NCBI RefSeq assembly: GCF_046600735.1
Contig: NZ_JBJMAW010000006.1
Location: 62,001 to 126,000, forward strand
Reading direction: 5' to 3'
Length of the DNA stretch: 64,000 nt
From: Novilysobacter_A longmucuonensis
Lineage (GTDB): Bacteria > Pseudomonadota > Gammaproteobacteria > Xanthomonadales > Xanthomonadaceae
Shown piece by piece: positions 43,025 through 53,182 of the stretch (positions are counted from its first letter, which is position 1; every line of letters begins with the position of its first letter). Below the pieces are notes generated by a model. That model saw only the letters and a list, made by a program, of their open reading frames with translations. It did not search any database and was not told the origin of the DNA. Made by a program: the position numbers and the translations under genes.

Positions 43025-45136
43025 TCAAAGGCGGCCCGCTAGGCTGGCGATCGTGGCAAGCAGCTCTTGCGCCTCGAACGGTTTCGCCACGTGCGCCTGG
43101 TATCCGGCCATGATCGCGTGGGTACGATCCTGCGAGCGTGCGAAGGCAGTCAGGGCCACGGCCGGCGTCCGGCCGCCACGTTCGGCAGGACGCCGCCGGA
43201 CCTCGCGCATAAAGCCGTAACCGTCGGTCCCCGGCATGCCGATGTCGCTGACGATCAGATCCGGTACCTGGTGGTCCAGCCGCGCCAGGCCGCTCGCGGC
43301 GTCGTCCGCGGTCACCACCTTCGCGTGTCTCTGCTCCAGCAGGTGGCGAAGCAGCTCGCGCGCGTCGGCTTCGTCATCGACGACCAGCACGGTCAATCCT
43401 TCCAGGTTCATTCCCTCGGCCGCGCATAGCGGAAGCTGGGAGGACTCCGCCTGGTCGCTGAAGTTCCGGCTGGGCGCGAGCGGGAGCTCGACGACGAACG
43501 TGGCGCCCTGTCCCGCTCCGGAACTGGCGGCGTGGATCGTGCCGCCATGCAGCTCGACCAACTGGCGCACGATGGAAAGCCCCAACCCCAGGCCGCCGAA
43601 CGCCCGCGTGGTCTTGGCGTCGGCTTGGCGGAACCGGTCGAACACGAACGGCAGGAACTCCCGCTCGATCCCCATGCCGTTGTCTGACACGGTGATTTCA
43701 ACGTGCGAATTCACCCGCGCCACGACGAGTTCGACGCCCCCGTTCTTGGGGGTGAACTTCACAGCGTTCGACAGCAGATTCCAGATCACCTGCTGCAGCC
43801 GGTGCGGATCGCCCTGCACCGGGCCGGCGCGCGGATCCACGATCCTGCGAATGCGGATGCCCTTGGCGTCCGCGGCGGGAGTGACCGCTTCCACGGCCGC
43901 CGTCGCCACTGGGGTGAGGTCCGTGGGCTGCACGTCGAGCCTCACGTTGCCTGCCACGATTCGGCTCATGTCGAGCAGGTCTTCGACCAGTTTGGCCTGG
44001 GCCCGTGCGTTGCGGCCGATCACATCCGCCCCGCGCGCGACATCCTCGGGTGTGGCGTTGCCGGTTTGCAGGATGTGCGACCAACCCACGATGGCGCTGA
44101 GCGGGGTTCGCAGCTCATGCGACAGGGTCGCAAGGAACTCGTCCTTCATGCGGCTCGCGTGCTCGGCTTCCGTGCGCGCTGCCTGTTCGGCCGCAAGCAA
44201 TCTTTCGCGCTCCTCGGCAGCGCGCTTCACCGCGTCGTAGAGGCGGGCGTTATCCAGCGCGACCGCCGCCTGCCCCACGATGCCGGTGATCACCCGCTCG
44301 GTGCGCTCGTTGAAGACGCCGACCTCCGGATGGCCGAAGAACAGGCCGCCGATCACGTCGCCAGCGCGAGAGACCACGGGCACCGCGAGGTAGCTGCGCA
44401 CGGGCAAGTGCCCTTTGGGCATCCCGCGGTGCGGGCCCCACTGTCCGTAGCGCGGATCTTCCAGTACATCATCGATCCGGATTGGCGCCTCGCCGCGGAA
44501 GGTTGGGCCGAACAGCGGCGTCGCCCGGGGGTGGCCGAATTTGCTGAAGGCCTCCCGCGGGGCGCCCGAGAGTGTGTAGAGCATGTACGACTCGCCCTGC
44601 TCGTCGGTCACGTTGTAGAAGAACGCGCCGAACTGCCCGCCGCTGAGCTCGGTGGCGGCGTCGGTGATCTGCTGCAGCAGCGTCTGCAGATCGAGCTGCG
44701 ACACCAGCGCCTGTCCGGTCGAGTTGACGATGTCCAGCAGCCGCATCTCGTCCAGTTGGGCTTCGCGCGAACGATCGAATTCGTCGAGATCGGTATTGGT
44801 GCCGAACCAGCGCACGATACGGCCGCGTTCGTCACGGATTGGCACGGCCCGGGCCAGGAACGTGCGATAGCTTCCGTGAGCGCCGCGCAGGGGGTACTCC
44901 ATTTCATACGGCTCGCCGGTAGCCAGCGCGTGCTGCCAGCGACGCACGACCTGGTCAAGCGCATCGGGATGCACGAAGCGATGCCAGGTGGTGGACTCAG
45001 GGGCGCCTTGCGCGATTGCGCCGGTGTACTCGTACCAGCGGCGATTAAACCAGACCGGATTGCCGGCGGCGTCGGCGATCCATACCAAGTGCGGGATCAG
45101 GTCGGCGAGGCCGTTGCCATCATCGTAATTTGTCAA
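43025..45136 (-). CDS. PAS-GAF hybrid histidine kinase
   Basis: A soluble kinase of about 703 aa: PAS (about 10-130, LIPHLVWIADAAGNPVWFNR), GAF (about 140-310, QITDAATELSGGQFGAFFY and RSYLAVPVVSRAGDVIGGL), HisKA with LSHELRTPLSAIVG, HATPase (NLLSNAVKFTPK, GGLGLGLSIVRQLVELHGG) and a C-terminal receiver (LTVLVVDDEADARELL, LIVSDIGMPGTDG). I prefer the TTG at 45136 (MTNYDDGNGLADL) because AAAGGGGGG lies just upstream; an ATG at 45172 would add 12 residues. There is no transmembrane segment. It lies between two other kinases on the same strand. Confidence 0.88.
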   Translation of the reverse strand: MTNYDDGNGLADLIPHLVWIADAAGNPVWFNRRWYEYTGAIAQGAPESTTWHRFVHPDALDQVVRRWQHALATGEPYEMEYPLRGAHGSYRTFLARAVPIRDERGRIVRWFGTNTDLDEFDRSREAQLDEMRLLDIVNSTGQALVSQLDLQTLLQQITDAATELSGGQFGAFFYNVTDEQGESYMLYTLSGAPREAFSKFGHPRATPLFGPTFRGEAPIRIDDVLEDPRYGQWGPHRGMPKGHLPVRSYLAVPVVSRAGDVIGGLFFGHPEVGVFNERTERVITGIVGQAAVALDNARLYDAVKRAAEERERLLAAEQAARTEAEHASRMKDEFLATLSHELRTPLSAIVGWSHILQTGNATPEDVARGADVIGRNARAQAKLVEDLLDMSRIVAGNVRLDVQPTDLTPVATAAVEAVTPAADAKGIRIRRIVDPRAGPVQGDPHRLQQVIWNLLSNAVKFTPKNGGVELVVARVNSHVEITVSDNGMGIEREFLPFVFDRFRQADAKTTRAFGGLGLGLSIVRQLVELHGGTIHAASSGAGQGATFVVELPLAPSRNFSDQAESSQLPLCAAEGMNLEGLTVLVVDDEADARELLRHLLEQRHAKVVTADDAASGLARLDHQVPDLIVSDIGMPGTDGYGFMREVRRRPAERGGRTPAVALTAFARSQDRTHAIMAGYQAHVAKPFEAQELLATIASLAGRL

Positions 45137-45276
45137 TGCGACCCCCCCTTTGCTGAATGTCGCAGCCACCATGCCGACCGCCGTGTCATCGGCAGTTGAA
45201 ACTCGATAAAGTGCAAAGGGTTTGGTACAGCTACTTGAACACCCACCAACTCAACCGATCCAAGCGTGTCCGGTGC

Positions 45277-48200
45277 CTAAAGCGCCTCGCTGGCCTGCTT
45301 ACGGCGCAGGCCGTCCTGGATCACCGCCAGGATCTCCTCCAGCAAGGCCGGCTTGACCACATGCGCCTTGAAACCGGATTCGGCGGTCCGCTGCCGGTCC
45401 GAATTCTGTCCGTAGCCGCTGTAGGCGATCAGGTACGGGGGATCGGGCTGTGCGCGCAGGGCGGCGGCGACGTCATGGCCCGACAGCGCACCGGGCAATT
45501 CCAGGTCGCACAGCACGACGTCGCAGGGCGCTGCTCGGCAAATCGAAATCGCACGCTCGGCATCGGTCGCGATGTCCACGGTGAAGCCCTCCATCCGCAG
45601 CAGCACCGCCAGTGCCTCGGCGTTCTCGGCTTCGTCGTCGACGATCAGCACGTGGCCGAGCAGTCGCGGCCGCGACGCGGCCCTTGGGGCCTGCGGTTCC
45701 GGTGTGTTGTCGAGCAACGGCAGCCGCACCGAGAAGCACGTGCCCCGCCCCAATCCGGCACTGTCCACCGAGACCGATCCGCCGTGCAGCATCGCGATCT
45801 TCTGCACGATGTTGAGGCCGAGCCCGAGGCCTCGCGCGCGCCACGCGGTCGCCTGCACGAACGGGTCGAACAGGCTGGCGCGCACGTCCGGGGCGATGCC
45901 TTGCCCTTCATCGGCGACCTCGACCAGCGCCTGGGTGGCCTCGCGGCGCAGCGTGATGCGCACCGCCTGACCCGCCGCGCTGGCCTTGATCGCGTTGGAC
46001 ACCAGGTTGTCGAACACCTGCCGCAGACGGGCGTGGTCGCCCTGCACGAAGCACGGCGACGGGCCGGTCGGCGGCAACAGCCGCACCGCCTCGCCCTCGG
46101 CCTTCAACAGGTTATCCATCCGCACTTCCTGCAGTAGCACCATCAGGTCGGTGGGCTCGCGGCGCAATTCGATCTTGCCCTGGGTGACCCGCGCGGTGTC
46201 GAGCAGGTCGTCGACCATGCGCTGCAGGTGGCGGCTCTGCCGGCCCATGGTGGCGAGCGCCTGCGAGCGCTGCAGCTCATCGATGTCGGTCCGCGTCAGC
46301 AGTTCACAGGCGGTGGTCACGCCCGAGAGCGGATTGCGCAGCTCATGGCTGAGCACGGCCAGGAACTGGCTGACGCGCTGGTGGGCTGCGGCCAGGGTTT
46401 CCAGCGCGCGCTTCTGGTCCTCGATGTCGGTGCTGGCGCCGTACCAGCTGCGGATCCGGCGCGGCTGGTCGCGCGGGCCTTCCTCCTGCAGCCCGTAAAT
46501 GGGAATGCCCTTGACCATGTGCCAGCGGTATTGACCGTCGGCGCGGCGGAACCGCAGCTCCAGGTTCAGCGGCTCGCCGCCGGCGATCGCCGACTCCCAC
46601 GCGACGGTGGCCTGCGCCAGGTCGTCGGGATGGGTGACCTGCTGCCAACCGGTATCGCCGCCCAGGCCGGTGTATTCGTCCCACAGCTTGTTCTGGTAGC
46701 GGATACGCCCATCCGGATCGGCCATCCACACCATGTTCGGCAGGTTTTCCAGCAATGCGCGCTGTTCGGCCTCGGCGCGCTGCAGCTGTCCCTCAACCAG
46801 CCGGCGGTCGTGCACGTCGCGCATGGTGCCGATCCACTCCACGGTCGCGCCGCTGGCGTCGGGCACCGGCACCGCACGCACCGCCATGTGGCGATATACG
46901 TTGCCGTGGGTGCGCGCGCGGTACTCGATCTCCACCGAGCGGCCGGTGGCGCGGGCGCTCTCCCACGCGCCGCGTACCTGTGCGACGTCGTCGGGGTGCA
47001 CCGCACCGAGCCAGCCGGTGCCGCGATACTCCTCGCGCGACTGGCCGGTCAGCGTGTCCCAGCCCGAAGCGTCGACCATGTTGCCGTCGCGGTCTGCATG
47101 CCAGACGATCGCCGCCGATGCCAGGACCAGGCTGCGCAGCCGCCGCTCGCTGGCAGCGACCTGCTCGGCGGCGCGGATGCGGTCGCTGATTTCGTGGGCG
47201 TGCACCACCACGCCCTCGACCTCCTCACCGCCGGGCTGGTGCGGAACGTAGTGCACATCGAAATGGTGGGCCTCGCCGGCGCGGTCGAACGTGGCGGGGA
47301 AGCGCACGGTCTCGCCCGCGAACGCCCGGTCCAGGTAGGGCGCGATGACCTGGAGCATCTCGGGCTCGTGCACCGCGGCCAGCTTGGCGCCCTGGATGTC
47401 CTTGCCCGGATACCACACCTCGTACAGGCGGTTGAACAGGCGGTAGCGCCGGCCGCGGTCGAGGTAGCCGATGAAGGCGGGGATGCGGTCGATGATCGAA
47501 CGCATCAGCAGGCGCTGGGTGCGCAGCGTGGTGTCGATGCGCTTGCGCTCGGTGACGTCGACCGCAAGCAGCGCGACCTCGTCCTCGGCCACGACCACGG
47601 CGGTCAACAGCAGCCAGGCGGTGCTGCCGTCGGGCCGCAGCACCTGCACTTCGCGCGGGCCGTAGACGCCGGTGCGCTGCAGGGTCTGGCGCAGCCCCAT
47701 CGGCGAAGACGCATCGGGCAGCCGGTCCCAGTGCAGGGACTGGTCGAGGTCGGCCTCGCCCAGCAGCATGCGCCGGAAGGCCCGGTTGCCGAGCCAGCGC
47801 TGGCCGGGCAGGTCGGTGAAGCAGATGCCCCACAGATCGGTCTCGAACACCGCGCGAAGTTTCCGTTCGCTCAGCGCCAGGGCAGCCTCGTGCTGGTCCG
47901 AACGCCGGCGGATGAACAGCAGCCGCCCCAGTGCATCTTTGGACGAGCTGCGCAGGCGGATGCTGGTGACCGCCAGCGAACCGATCGCCGGCAACGGCGC
48001 ATCGATCACCACCGTCGCCAGGTGCGCCCCGCCGCCTGCATCCGGGTCGGGCTGGTCGAATGCTGCCGCGTGCAGGCCGGGCACCAGTTCGGCGATCGCC
48101 CGCCCCTGCGCGTGGCGAGCCGACACCCCGAGCAGATGCTCGGCCGCGGGATTGAAGTAGCGCACGCGTTCGGCGTCGTCGATCGCGATCACGCCGTCAT

Positions 48201-48576
48201 CGATGCCGCGCAGCACCGTGGCCAGATGCGCCTGCCGCTCGATCGCGACCCGGCGCTGCTCGCGCGACTGCGAAATCAGCAGCACCACCAGGCTGGCGAT
48301 CACGGTGAACACCACGATCCAGGGCGGATCGCTGTCGAGGCCGGCCTGCGGCACCAGCCACGCGACCGCCAGCACCGCCACGATCGCGGCGAACCCGCCG
48401 CGCCGCCCGGCAAGCACCGCCGCGGCGATCACCGCCAGGTAGCACACGCTCATCGGCAGCACGCCGCCGGCGTTGCGGCCGTAGTAGGCGTACAGCGACG
48501 CGGCGATCGCGACCAGGATCAGCGCGACGACGATGTCCCTGAGCCATAACCACGACGCGGCCGCGCGTTCGTTCAT
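45277..48576 (-). CDS. Membrane multi-PAS hybrid histidine kinase
   Basis: A 1099-aa kinase with about four N-terminal membrane segments (residues 10-105, LRDIVVALILVAIAASLYAY and WIVVFTVIASLVVLLIS). Five PAS domains follow, then HisKA (LAVLSHELRNPLSGVTT), HATPase (DNLVSNAIKAS, GLGLGLNIVQKIAMLHGGS) and a C-terminal receiver (VLIVDDEAENAEALAVLL, VVLCDLELPGALSG). The start overlaps the stop of a 94-aa gene that in turn abuts the NtrC-type regulator, making a three-gene signalling operon. The receiver's end has a decayed copy at 41.7 kb. Confidence 0.93.
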   Translation of the reverse strand: MNERAAASWLWLRDIVVALILVAIAASLYAYYGRNAGGVLPMSVCYLAVIAAAVLAGRRGGFAAIVAVLAVAWLVPQAGLDSDPPWIVVFTVIASLVVLLISQSREQRRVAIERQAHLATVLRGIDDGVIAIDDAERVRYFNPAAEHLLGVSARHAQGRAIAELVPGLHAAAFDQPDPDAGGGAHLATVVIDAPLPAIGSLAVTSIRLRSSSKDALGRLLFIRRRSDQHEAALALSERKLRAVFETDLWGICFTDLPGQRWLGNRAFRRMLLGEADLDQSLHWDRLPDASSPMGLRQTLQRTGVYGPREVQVLRPDGSTAWLLLTAVVVAEDEVALLAVDVTERKRIDTTLRTQRLLMRSIIDRIPAFIGYLDRGRRYRLFNRLYEVWYPGKDIQGAKLAAVHEPEMLQVIAPYLDRAFAGETVRFPATFDRAGEAHHFDVHYVPHQPGGEEVEGVVVHAHEISDRIRAAEQVAASERRLRSLVLASAAIVWHADRDGNMVDASGWDTLTGQSREEYRGTGWLGAVHPDDVAQVRGAWESARATGRSVEIEYRARTHGNVYRHMAVRAVPVPDASGATVEWIGTMRDVHDRRLVEGQLQRAEAEQRALLENLPNMVWMADPDGRIRYQNKLWDEYTGLGGDTGWQQVTHPDDLAQATVAWESAIAGGEPLNLELRFRRADGQYRWHMVKGIPIYGLQEEGPRDQPRRIRSWYGASTDIEDQKRALETLAAAHQRVSQFLAVLSHELRNPLSGVTTACELLTRTDIDELQRSQALATMGRQSRHLQRMVDDLLDTARVTQGKIELRREPTDLMVLLQEVRMDNLLKAEGEAVRLLPPTGPSPCFVQGDHARLRQVFDNLVSNAIKASAAGQAVRITLRREATQALVEVADEGQGIAPDVRASLFDPFVQATAWRARGLGLGLNIVQKIAMLHGGSVSVDSAGLGRGTCFSVRLPLLDNTPEPQAPRAASRPRLLGHVLIVDDEAENAEALAVLLRMEGFTVDIATDAERAISICRAAPCDVVLCDLELPGALSGHDVAAALRAQPDPPYLIAYSGYGQNSDRQRTAESGFKAHVVKPALLEEILAVIQDGLRRKQASEAL

Positions 48577-48856
48577 CGCTGCGTTGGCTGATTACCCGGG
48601 TGGGCGCCGGAGGGCCGCTCGCCCGGAACGCCGCTGACGGATGACCGATCGCAGCCGGGCTGAGCGCTCAACAGTGCCGCCGAGCGGCGGCAGGCACCCT
48701 CCACGCGATCGAGGTTGACCCGCGCCTGATCGACCTGCCCCGCGTCGAGCAACGACCTGGCCGCGGCCGCGGCCATCGTCGCGGTGTTGACCTCGTTACG
48801 CAGCCGGTGCACCCACTGCGTAAAGGCGGTCACCTCAGGCGACGGCGGATCTACCA

Positions 48857-48857
<1 letters not shown>
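48573..48857 (-). CDS. Small protein resembling a kinase dimerisation helix pair
   Basis: A 94-aa protein starting MVDPPSPEVTAFTQWVHRLR. The segment VHRLRNEVNTATMAAAAARSLLDAGQ followed by VNLDRVEGACRRSAALLS looks like a two-helix histidine phosphotransfer or HisKA-dimerisation module, with the H-x-L-R-N order of an H-box. No ATPase domain is present and the tail is disordered. Its start shares one base with the regulator stop (TGATG) and its stop overlaps the kinase start, so it is sandwiched between regulator and kinase. The phosphotransfer role is inference. Confidence 0.72.
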
Positions 48858-50194
<1,337 letters not shown>

Positions 50195-50366
50195 TCCATC
50201 CCCTCCCATCAGTGTCCATCCGAGTACGCGAGGCTAGGCGGCGACGGGTTAATAACGTGTCTTTGCCAACGCTGAAAAACGCTCCGGCCGCGTGAAATCG
50301 CTGCACTTCCGTGAAGAACTTTTTGCCCGAGCCGCCGGGCCCGACAGTGCATGCCGGGCTGCTGAC

Positions 50367-50381
50367 GGGAACGATTCTTGC
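50367..50381 (+). promoter_or_regulatory. Possible sigma-54 promoter for the DUF4142 gene
   Basis: GGGAACGATTCTTGC keeps the -24 GG and -12 GC of TGGCACG-N4-TTGC, with two mismatches among the conserved positions. It lies 135 bases upstream of the DUF4142-type gene, in the 321-base gap beside the NtrC-type gene. Confidence 0.5.
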
Positions 50382-50392
50382 GCCACTCCCGC

Positions 50393-50457
50393 CGGGTCGG
50401 TCTGCCGCTCACGTTGGCCTGCCCTCACGTTGGTCTGCCCCTCATGTTGGCCTGCCC
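50393..50457. repeat. Short 16-17-bp direct repeats
   Basis: Three copies of CTCAYGTTGGYCTGCCC start at 50408, 50424 and 50441, with a partial copy before them. They lie between the putative sigma-54 promoter and the DUF4142 gene. Function unknown. Confidence 0.75.
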
Positions 50458-50515
50458 ACGTGGGCTGTCCCCGGCGGCTGCAAGCCCTTCCCCTCCTCCC
50501 GAACCCGGAGATCCC

Positions 50516-51142
50516 ATGAAAAAGTTAAGTACCTGTCTGGCCGTCAGCGGCGTGCTCGCCGCCAGCGTGGTCGGCGCGTTGATGCTGGCTTCGCCCGGCC
50601 CGACCACGCGGGCGCGCCGCCAGTCGCCGCGGCCCGGCCTGGCCTTCCATGCAAAGGCGTTGCGTGCCGGCGTGGCGGCCGTCGCCGCGGGCCGGCTTGC
50701 GCAGGAGCGCTCTAATGACGAGGAGTTGCGGCGCCTGGCCGAGCGCATCGAGCAGGACCACATCGCCTCCAATGCAGCCCTGGCCGAAGCCAGCGGCCTG
50801 CCGTCGAGCGAGCCGGGACTGGCGCACCAGATCCGGCTCGACCGGCTCGAGCGCCTGTCGAGCGACGCGTTCGACCCTGCCTGGCTGGAGCACATGCATC
50901 GTGGCCATGCCCAATCGATCGCGCTTTACCAGCGGGCTGAACGCACCGCCACCGAGCCGCAGACCCTCGCCCTGGTCGAGGACGCACTGGGCATGCTGCG
51001 AGGCCACACCGAGCAGATCGATGCTCTGCTGGCGACGGTGCGACCCGGGATGCACGGCGGAGCTCCAGACCACGAGCTCGGCCAGACCAACCCGGAGGAT
51101 GCGGACGATGCCGGCCCGCAGCCGGGCGCGCTGGCGCACTAG
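50516..51142 (+). CDS. DUF4142-type exported helical protein
   Basis: A 208-aa protein starting MKKLSTCLAVSGVLAASVVG with a signal peptide. The mature domain is a ferritin-like helical bundle typical of DUF4142 proteins: KALRAGVAAVAAGRLAQERS, LRRLAERIEQDHIASNAALA, WLEHMHRGHAQSIALYQRAE and LRGHTEQIDALL. The family is common in stress-linked periplasmic proteins, with no defined activity. The tail (HELGQTNPEDADDAGP) is acidic and disordered. It is transcribed divergently from the NtrC-type operon. Confidence 0.85.
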   Translation: MKKLSTCLAVSGVLAASVVGALMLASPGPTTRARRQSPRPGLAFHAKALRAGVAAVAAGRLAQERSNDEELRRLAERIEQDHIASNAALAEASGLPSSEPGLAHQIRLDRLERLSSDAFDPAWLEHMHRGHAQSIALYQRAERTATEPQTLALVEDALGMLRGHTEQIDALLATVRPGMHGGAPDHELGQTNPEDADDAGPQPGALAH

Positions 51143-51193
51143 TCACGATTCCAGATCGGGCCCTCCGGGCCAACGGACAGCTCGAAGGCTCGC

Positions 51194-51208
51194 TGGCACG
51201 GGAGTTGC
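51194..51208 (+). promoter_or_regulatory. Sigma-54-type promoter for a 53-aa gene
   Basis: TGGCACGGGAGTTGC is an exact TGGCAC-N5-TTGC match, 54 bases upstream of the small gene at 51262. Confidence 0.82.
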
Positions 51209-51261
51209 GACATCCAGATCGCCTCATCCCGAGGCGTATCCACAGCTCCCGGAGAGCGACC

Positions 51262-51423
51262 ATGCCGAACAACAATCCGCAGGGTGAAAACCAGCACACC
51301 AAGCGTGCCGGTGGCAGCAGCCAGAAGCAGGACAGCCAGAGCAGCAGCGGCCGCAATGGATCGCAGGGCAGCAAGCAGGCCAAGAGCGCTGGTAGCAGCA
51401 GTTCCAAAAAGCAACAGCGTTGA
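51262..51423 (+). CDS. Small disordered Ser/Gln/Lys/Gly-rich protein
   Basis: A 53-aa hydrophilic protein, MPNNNPQGENQHTKRAGGSS onward, ending SSSSKKQQR; no hydrophobic segment and no cysteine. It has a good ribosome site (GGAGA, seven bases before ATG), an exact sigma-54-type promoter upstream and a strong terminator just after the stop, which together support a real gene. The composition resembles small hydrophilic stress proteins; function unknown. Confidence 0.78.
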   Translation: MPNNNPQGENQHTKRAGGSSQKQDSQSSSGRNGSQGSKQAKSAGSSSSKKQQR

Positions 51424-51426
51424 TGT

Positions 51427-51470
51427 AAAAGGCGCGCGCGCCCTCCCCTCCCGGGGCGCGCGCCTTTTTC
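51427..51470 (+). terminator. Rho-independent terminator after the 53-aa gene
   Basis: AAAAGGCGCGCGCGCC and GGGGCGCGCGCCTTTTT form a long GC stem with a short C-rich loop and a T run. The A and T runs are symmetrical, so it may work in both directions. Confidence 0.92.
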
Positions 51471-51554
51471 AGGAAATACTGGGACGCTCCTTTTTTCCTC
51501 CGGAAATTTCTTCCGCAGCCGCTCCCCGCACAGCCGATCTTTGCGCCGCGGGCA

Positions 51555-51569
51555 TGGCACGTCCCTTGC
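51555..51569 (+). promoter_or_regulatory. Sigma-54-type promoter for the alcohol dehydrogenase
   Basis: TGGCACGTCCCTTGC is an exact TGGCACG-N4-TTGC match, 35 bases upstream of the original dehydrogenase ATG at 51604. Confidence 0.82.
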
Positions 51570-51603
51570 GACCCTTTTTCTGACCCCCGGCAAAGGGAGC
51601 GCA

Positions 51604-51624
51604 ATGAAGGCCCTGACCTACTAA
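51604..51624 (+). pseudogene. Six-codon leader: original dehydrogenase start interrupted by TAA
   Basis: ATG at 51604 has a strong ribosome site (AAAGGGAG, five bases upstream) and encodes MKALTY, the usual opening of this dehydrogenase family, then TAA at 51622-51624. The same frame continues GAHDVRVETVPDP without further stops. Relatives carry a sense codon, typically His, at this position. Confidence 0.85.
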
Positions 51625-51636
51625 GGCGCGCACGAC

Positions 51637-52770
51637 GTGCGCGTGGAAACCGTCCCCGACCCCATCCTCCAGTACGAGCAGGACGTCGTGCTGCGGGTGA
51701 CTGCGACCGCCATCTGCGGATCCGACCTGCACCTGTACCGCGGCAGCATCCCACTGGTAAAGGATGGCGACATCCTCGGCCACGAGTTCATGGGCGTCAT
51801 CGAGGACGTCGGCCCGGGCGTGACCGGGCTCAGGAAGGGCAACCGCGTGGTGGTCCCGTTCAACATCGCCTGCGGCCAGTGCTTCTTCTGCGAGCGCGAG
51901 CAGACCGCCGCCTGCGAGAACTCCAATCCCGACCGTGGCGCGATCCTCAACAAGAAGGACATCCCCTCGACCGCCGCGATGTTCGGCTATTCCCATCTGT
52001 ATGGCGGCGTGCCCGGGGGCCAGGCCGAGTTCGTGCGCGTGCCGTACGCGGACACCAACACCCTGAAGCTGCCCGACGGACTCAGCGACGAGCAGGTGCT
52101 GTTCCTGTCCGACATCCTGCCCACCGGCTACCAGGCCGCGGTCAATGCCGGGATCACCCAGGGATCGAGCGTGGCGATCTTCGGCGCCGGGCCGGTCGGC
52201 TACATGAGCGCGGCCTGCGCGCGGCTGCTCGGTGCCGAGCGCATCTTCATGGTTGACCACCACCCCTACCGGCTCGATTTCGCCAGGCGAACCTACGGGG
52301 TGGAAACGATCGACTTCGACGAGCACGACGACCCGGCACAGCTCATCAACGACGCGATCCAGGGCCGCGGCGTCGACGCGTCGATCGATGCGGTGGGTTT
52401 CGAGGCGAAGGGCAGCACGACCGAGACGGTGATGACCAAGCTCAAGATCGAAGGCAGCAGCAGCAAGGTGCTGCGCCAGGCGATCGCCTGCACGCGACGC
52501 GGCGGAACAGTCAGCGTGCCCGGCGTGTACGCCGGATTCATCCACGCGTTCCTGTTCGGCGACGCGTTCGACAAGGGCTTGTCCTTCAAGATGGGACAGA
52601 CCCACGTGCTCAAGTACATGCCGGAGCTGCTGGAGCAAATCCAGATGGGCAACCTGAAGCCGGAGGTGATCATCGCCCATCGCATGCCGGTGTCGGAAGC
52701 GGCGCGCGGCTACGAGATGTTCAACGAAAAGCAGGACGACTGCCGCAAGATCGTGTTGACGCCAGGTTGA
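51637..52770 (+). CDS. Zinc-dependent alcohol/formaldehyde dehydrogenase-like protein, N-terminal nonsense codon
   Basis: MDR-superfamily zinc dehydrogenase close to the FdhA-like formaldehyde dehydrogenases. The catalytic zinc site includes Cys in ATAICGSDLHLYRG and GHEFMGVIEDVG; the structural zinc cysteines lie in CGQCFFCEREQTAAC; the nucleotide fold has AIFGAGPVGYMSA. The frame is open from 51604 except for TAA at codon 7. A restart at the GTG at 51637 (MRVETVPDPILQ) would give 377 aa lacking the first beta strand and has only a weak ribosome site. So the gene is reinitiated, read through, inactive, or the base call is wrong. It follows a sigma-54-type promoter. Confidence 0.85.
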   Translation: MRVETVPDPILQYEQDVVLRVTATAICGSDLHLYRGSIPLVKDGDILGHEFMGVIEDVGPGVTGLRKGNRVVVPFNIACGQCFFCEREQTAACENSNPDRGAILNKKDIPSTAAMFGYSHLYGGVPGGQAEFVRVPYADTNTLKLPDGLSDEQVLFLSDILPTGYQAAVNAGITQGSSVAIFGAGPVGYMSAACARLLGAERIFMVDHHPYRLDFARRTYGVETIDFDEHDDPAQLINDAIQGRGVDASIDAVGFEAKGSTTETVMTKLKIEGSSSKVLRQAIACTRRGGTVSVPGVYAGFIHAFLFGDAFDKGLSFKMGQTHVLKYMPELLEQIQMGNLKPEVIIAHRMPVSEAARGYEMFNEKQDDCRKIVLTPG

Positions 52771-52883
52771 CGTTGTGTCGACGGCAGCTGCGGCCCAGAA
52801 AACAGCGGTCGGAAACATTGGTCCTGCAGGCAATAAGTTCACCGCTCCGTCGGATTTGGCACGCTCTGCGAAGGCTCGTCTTG

Positions 52884-52898
52884 TGGCACGCGAATTGC
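52884..52898 (+). promoter_or_regulatory. Sigma-54-type promoter for the Gln/Gly repeat gene
   Basis: TGGCACGCGAATTGC is an exact TGGCAC-N5-TTGC match, 53 bases upstream of the gene at 52951. A second TGGCACG lies at 52856 but has no properly spaced TTGC. Confidence 0.82.
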
Positions 52899-52950
52899 GA
52901 CATTCCAGTGTCGGCACCTTGCCGGCGAAACCCCACAATCGGAGCACGTC

Positions 52951-53169
52951 ATGGCTAATCAACGCGATCAACAAGGTCAGGGCCGCCAGGGCCAGAATGA
53001 ACAACAGCAGGGCCAGGGCCGCCAGGGCCAGAACGAGCAGCAGCAGGGCCAGGGCCGTCAAGGCCAGAGCGAGCAACAGCAGGGCCAGGGCCGCCAGGGC
53101 CAGAGCGAGCCACAGCAGGGCCAGGGCATCAATCGAGAACAAGAACAAGACCGCACGCAGCGCCGCTAA
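52951..53169 (+). CDS. Small Gln/Gly-rich protein of four 12-residue repeats
   Basis: A 72-aa protein: MANQRDQQ, four copies of GQGRQGQ(N/S)E(Q/P)QQ encoded by 36-bp DNA repeats (52975-53118), then GQGINREQEQDRTQRR. It is entirely hydrophilic and disordered. The other plus-strand frames are also open across the repeats, but this frame has GGAG seven bases before the ATG, an exact sigma-54-type promoter and a downstream terminator. Function unknown; composition resembles that of the 53-aa protein at 51262. Confidence 0.78.
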   Translation: MANQRDQQGQGRQGQNEQQQGQGRQGQNEQQQGQGRQGQSEQQQGQGRQGQSEPQQGQGINREQEQDRTQRR

Positions 53170-53182
53170 GCCTGCCACTGTC

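Noticed and set aside
52856..52872. Another sigma-54 promoter at TGGCACGCTCTGC
   Set aside because: The -12 TTGC element is absent at the right spacing; the exact match at 52884 is the better candidate.
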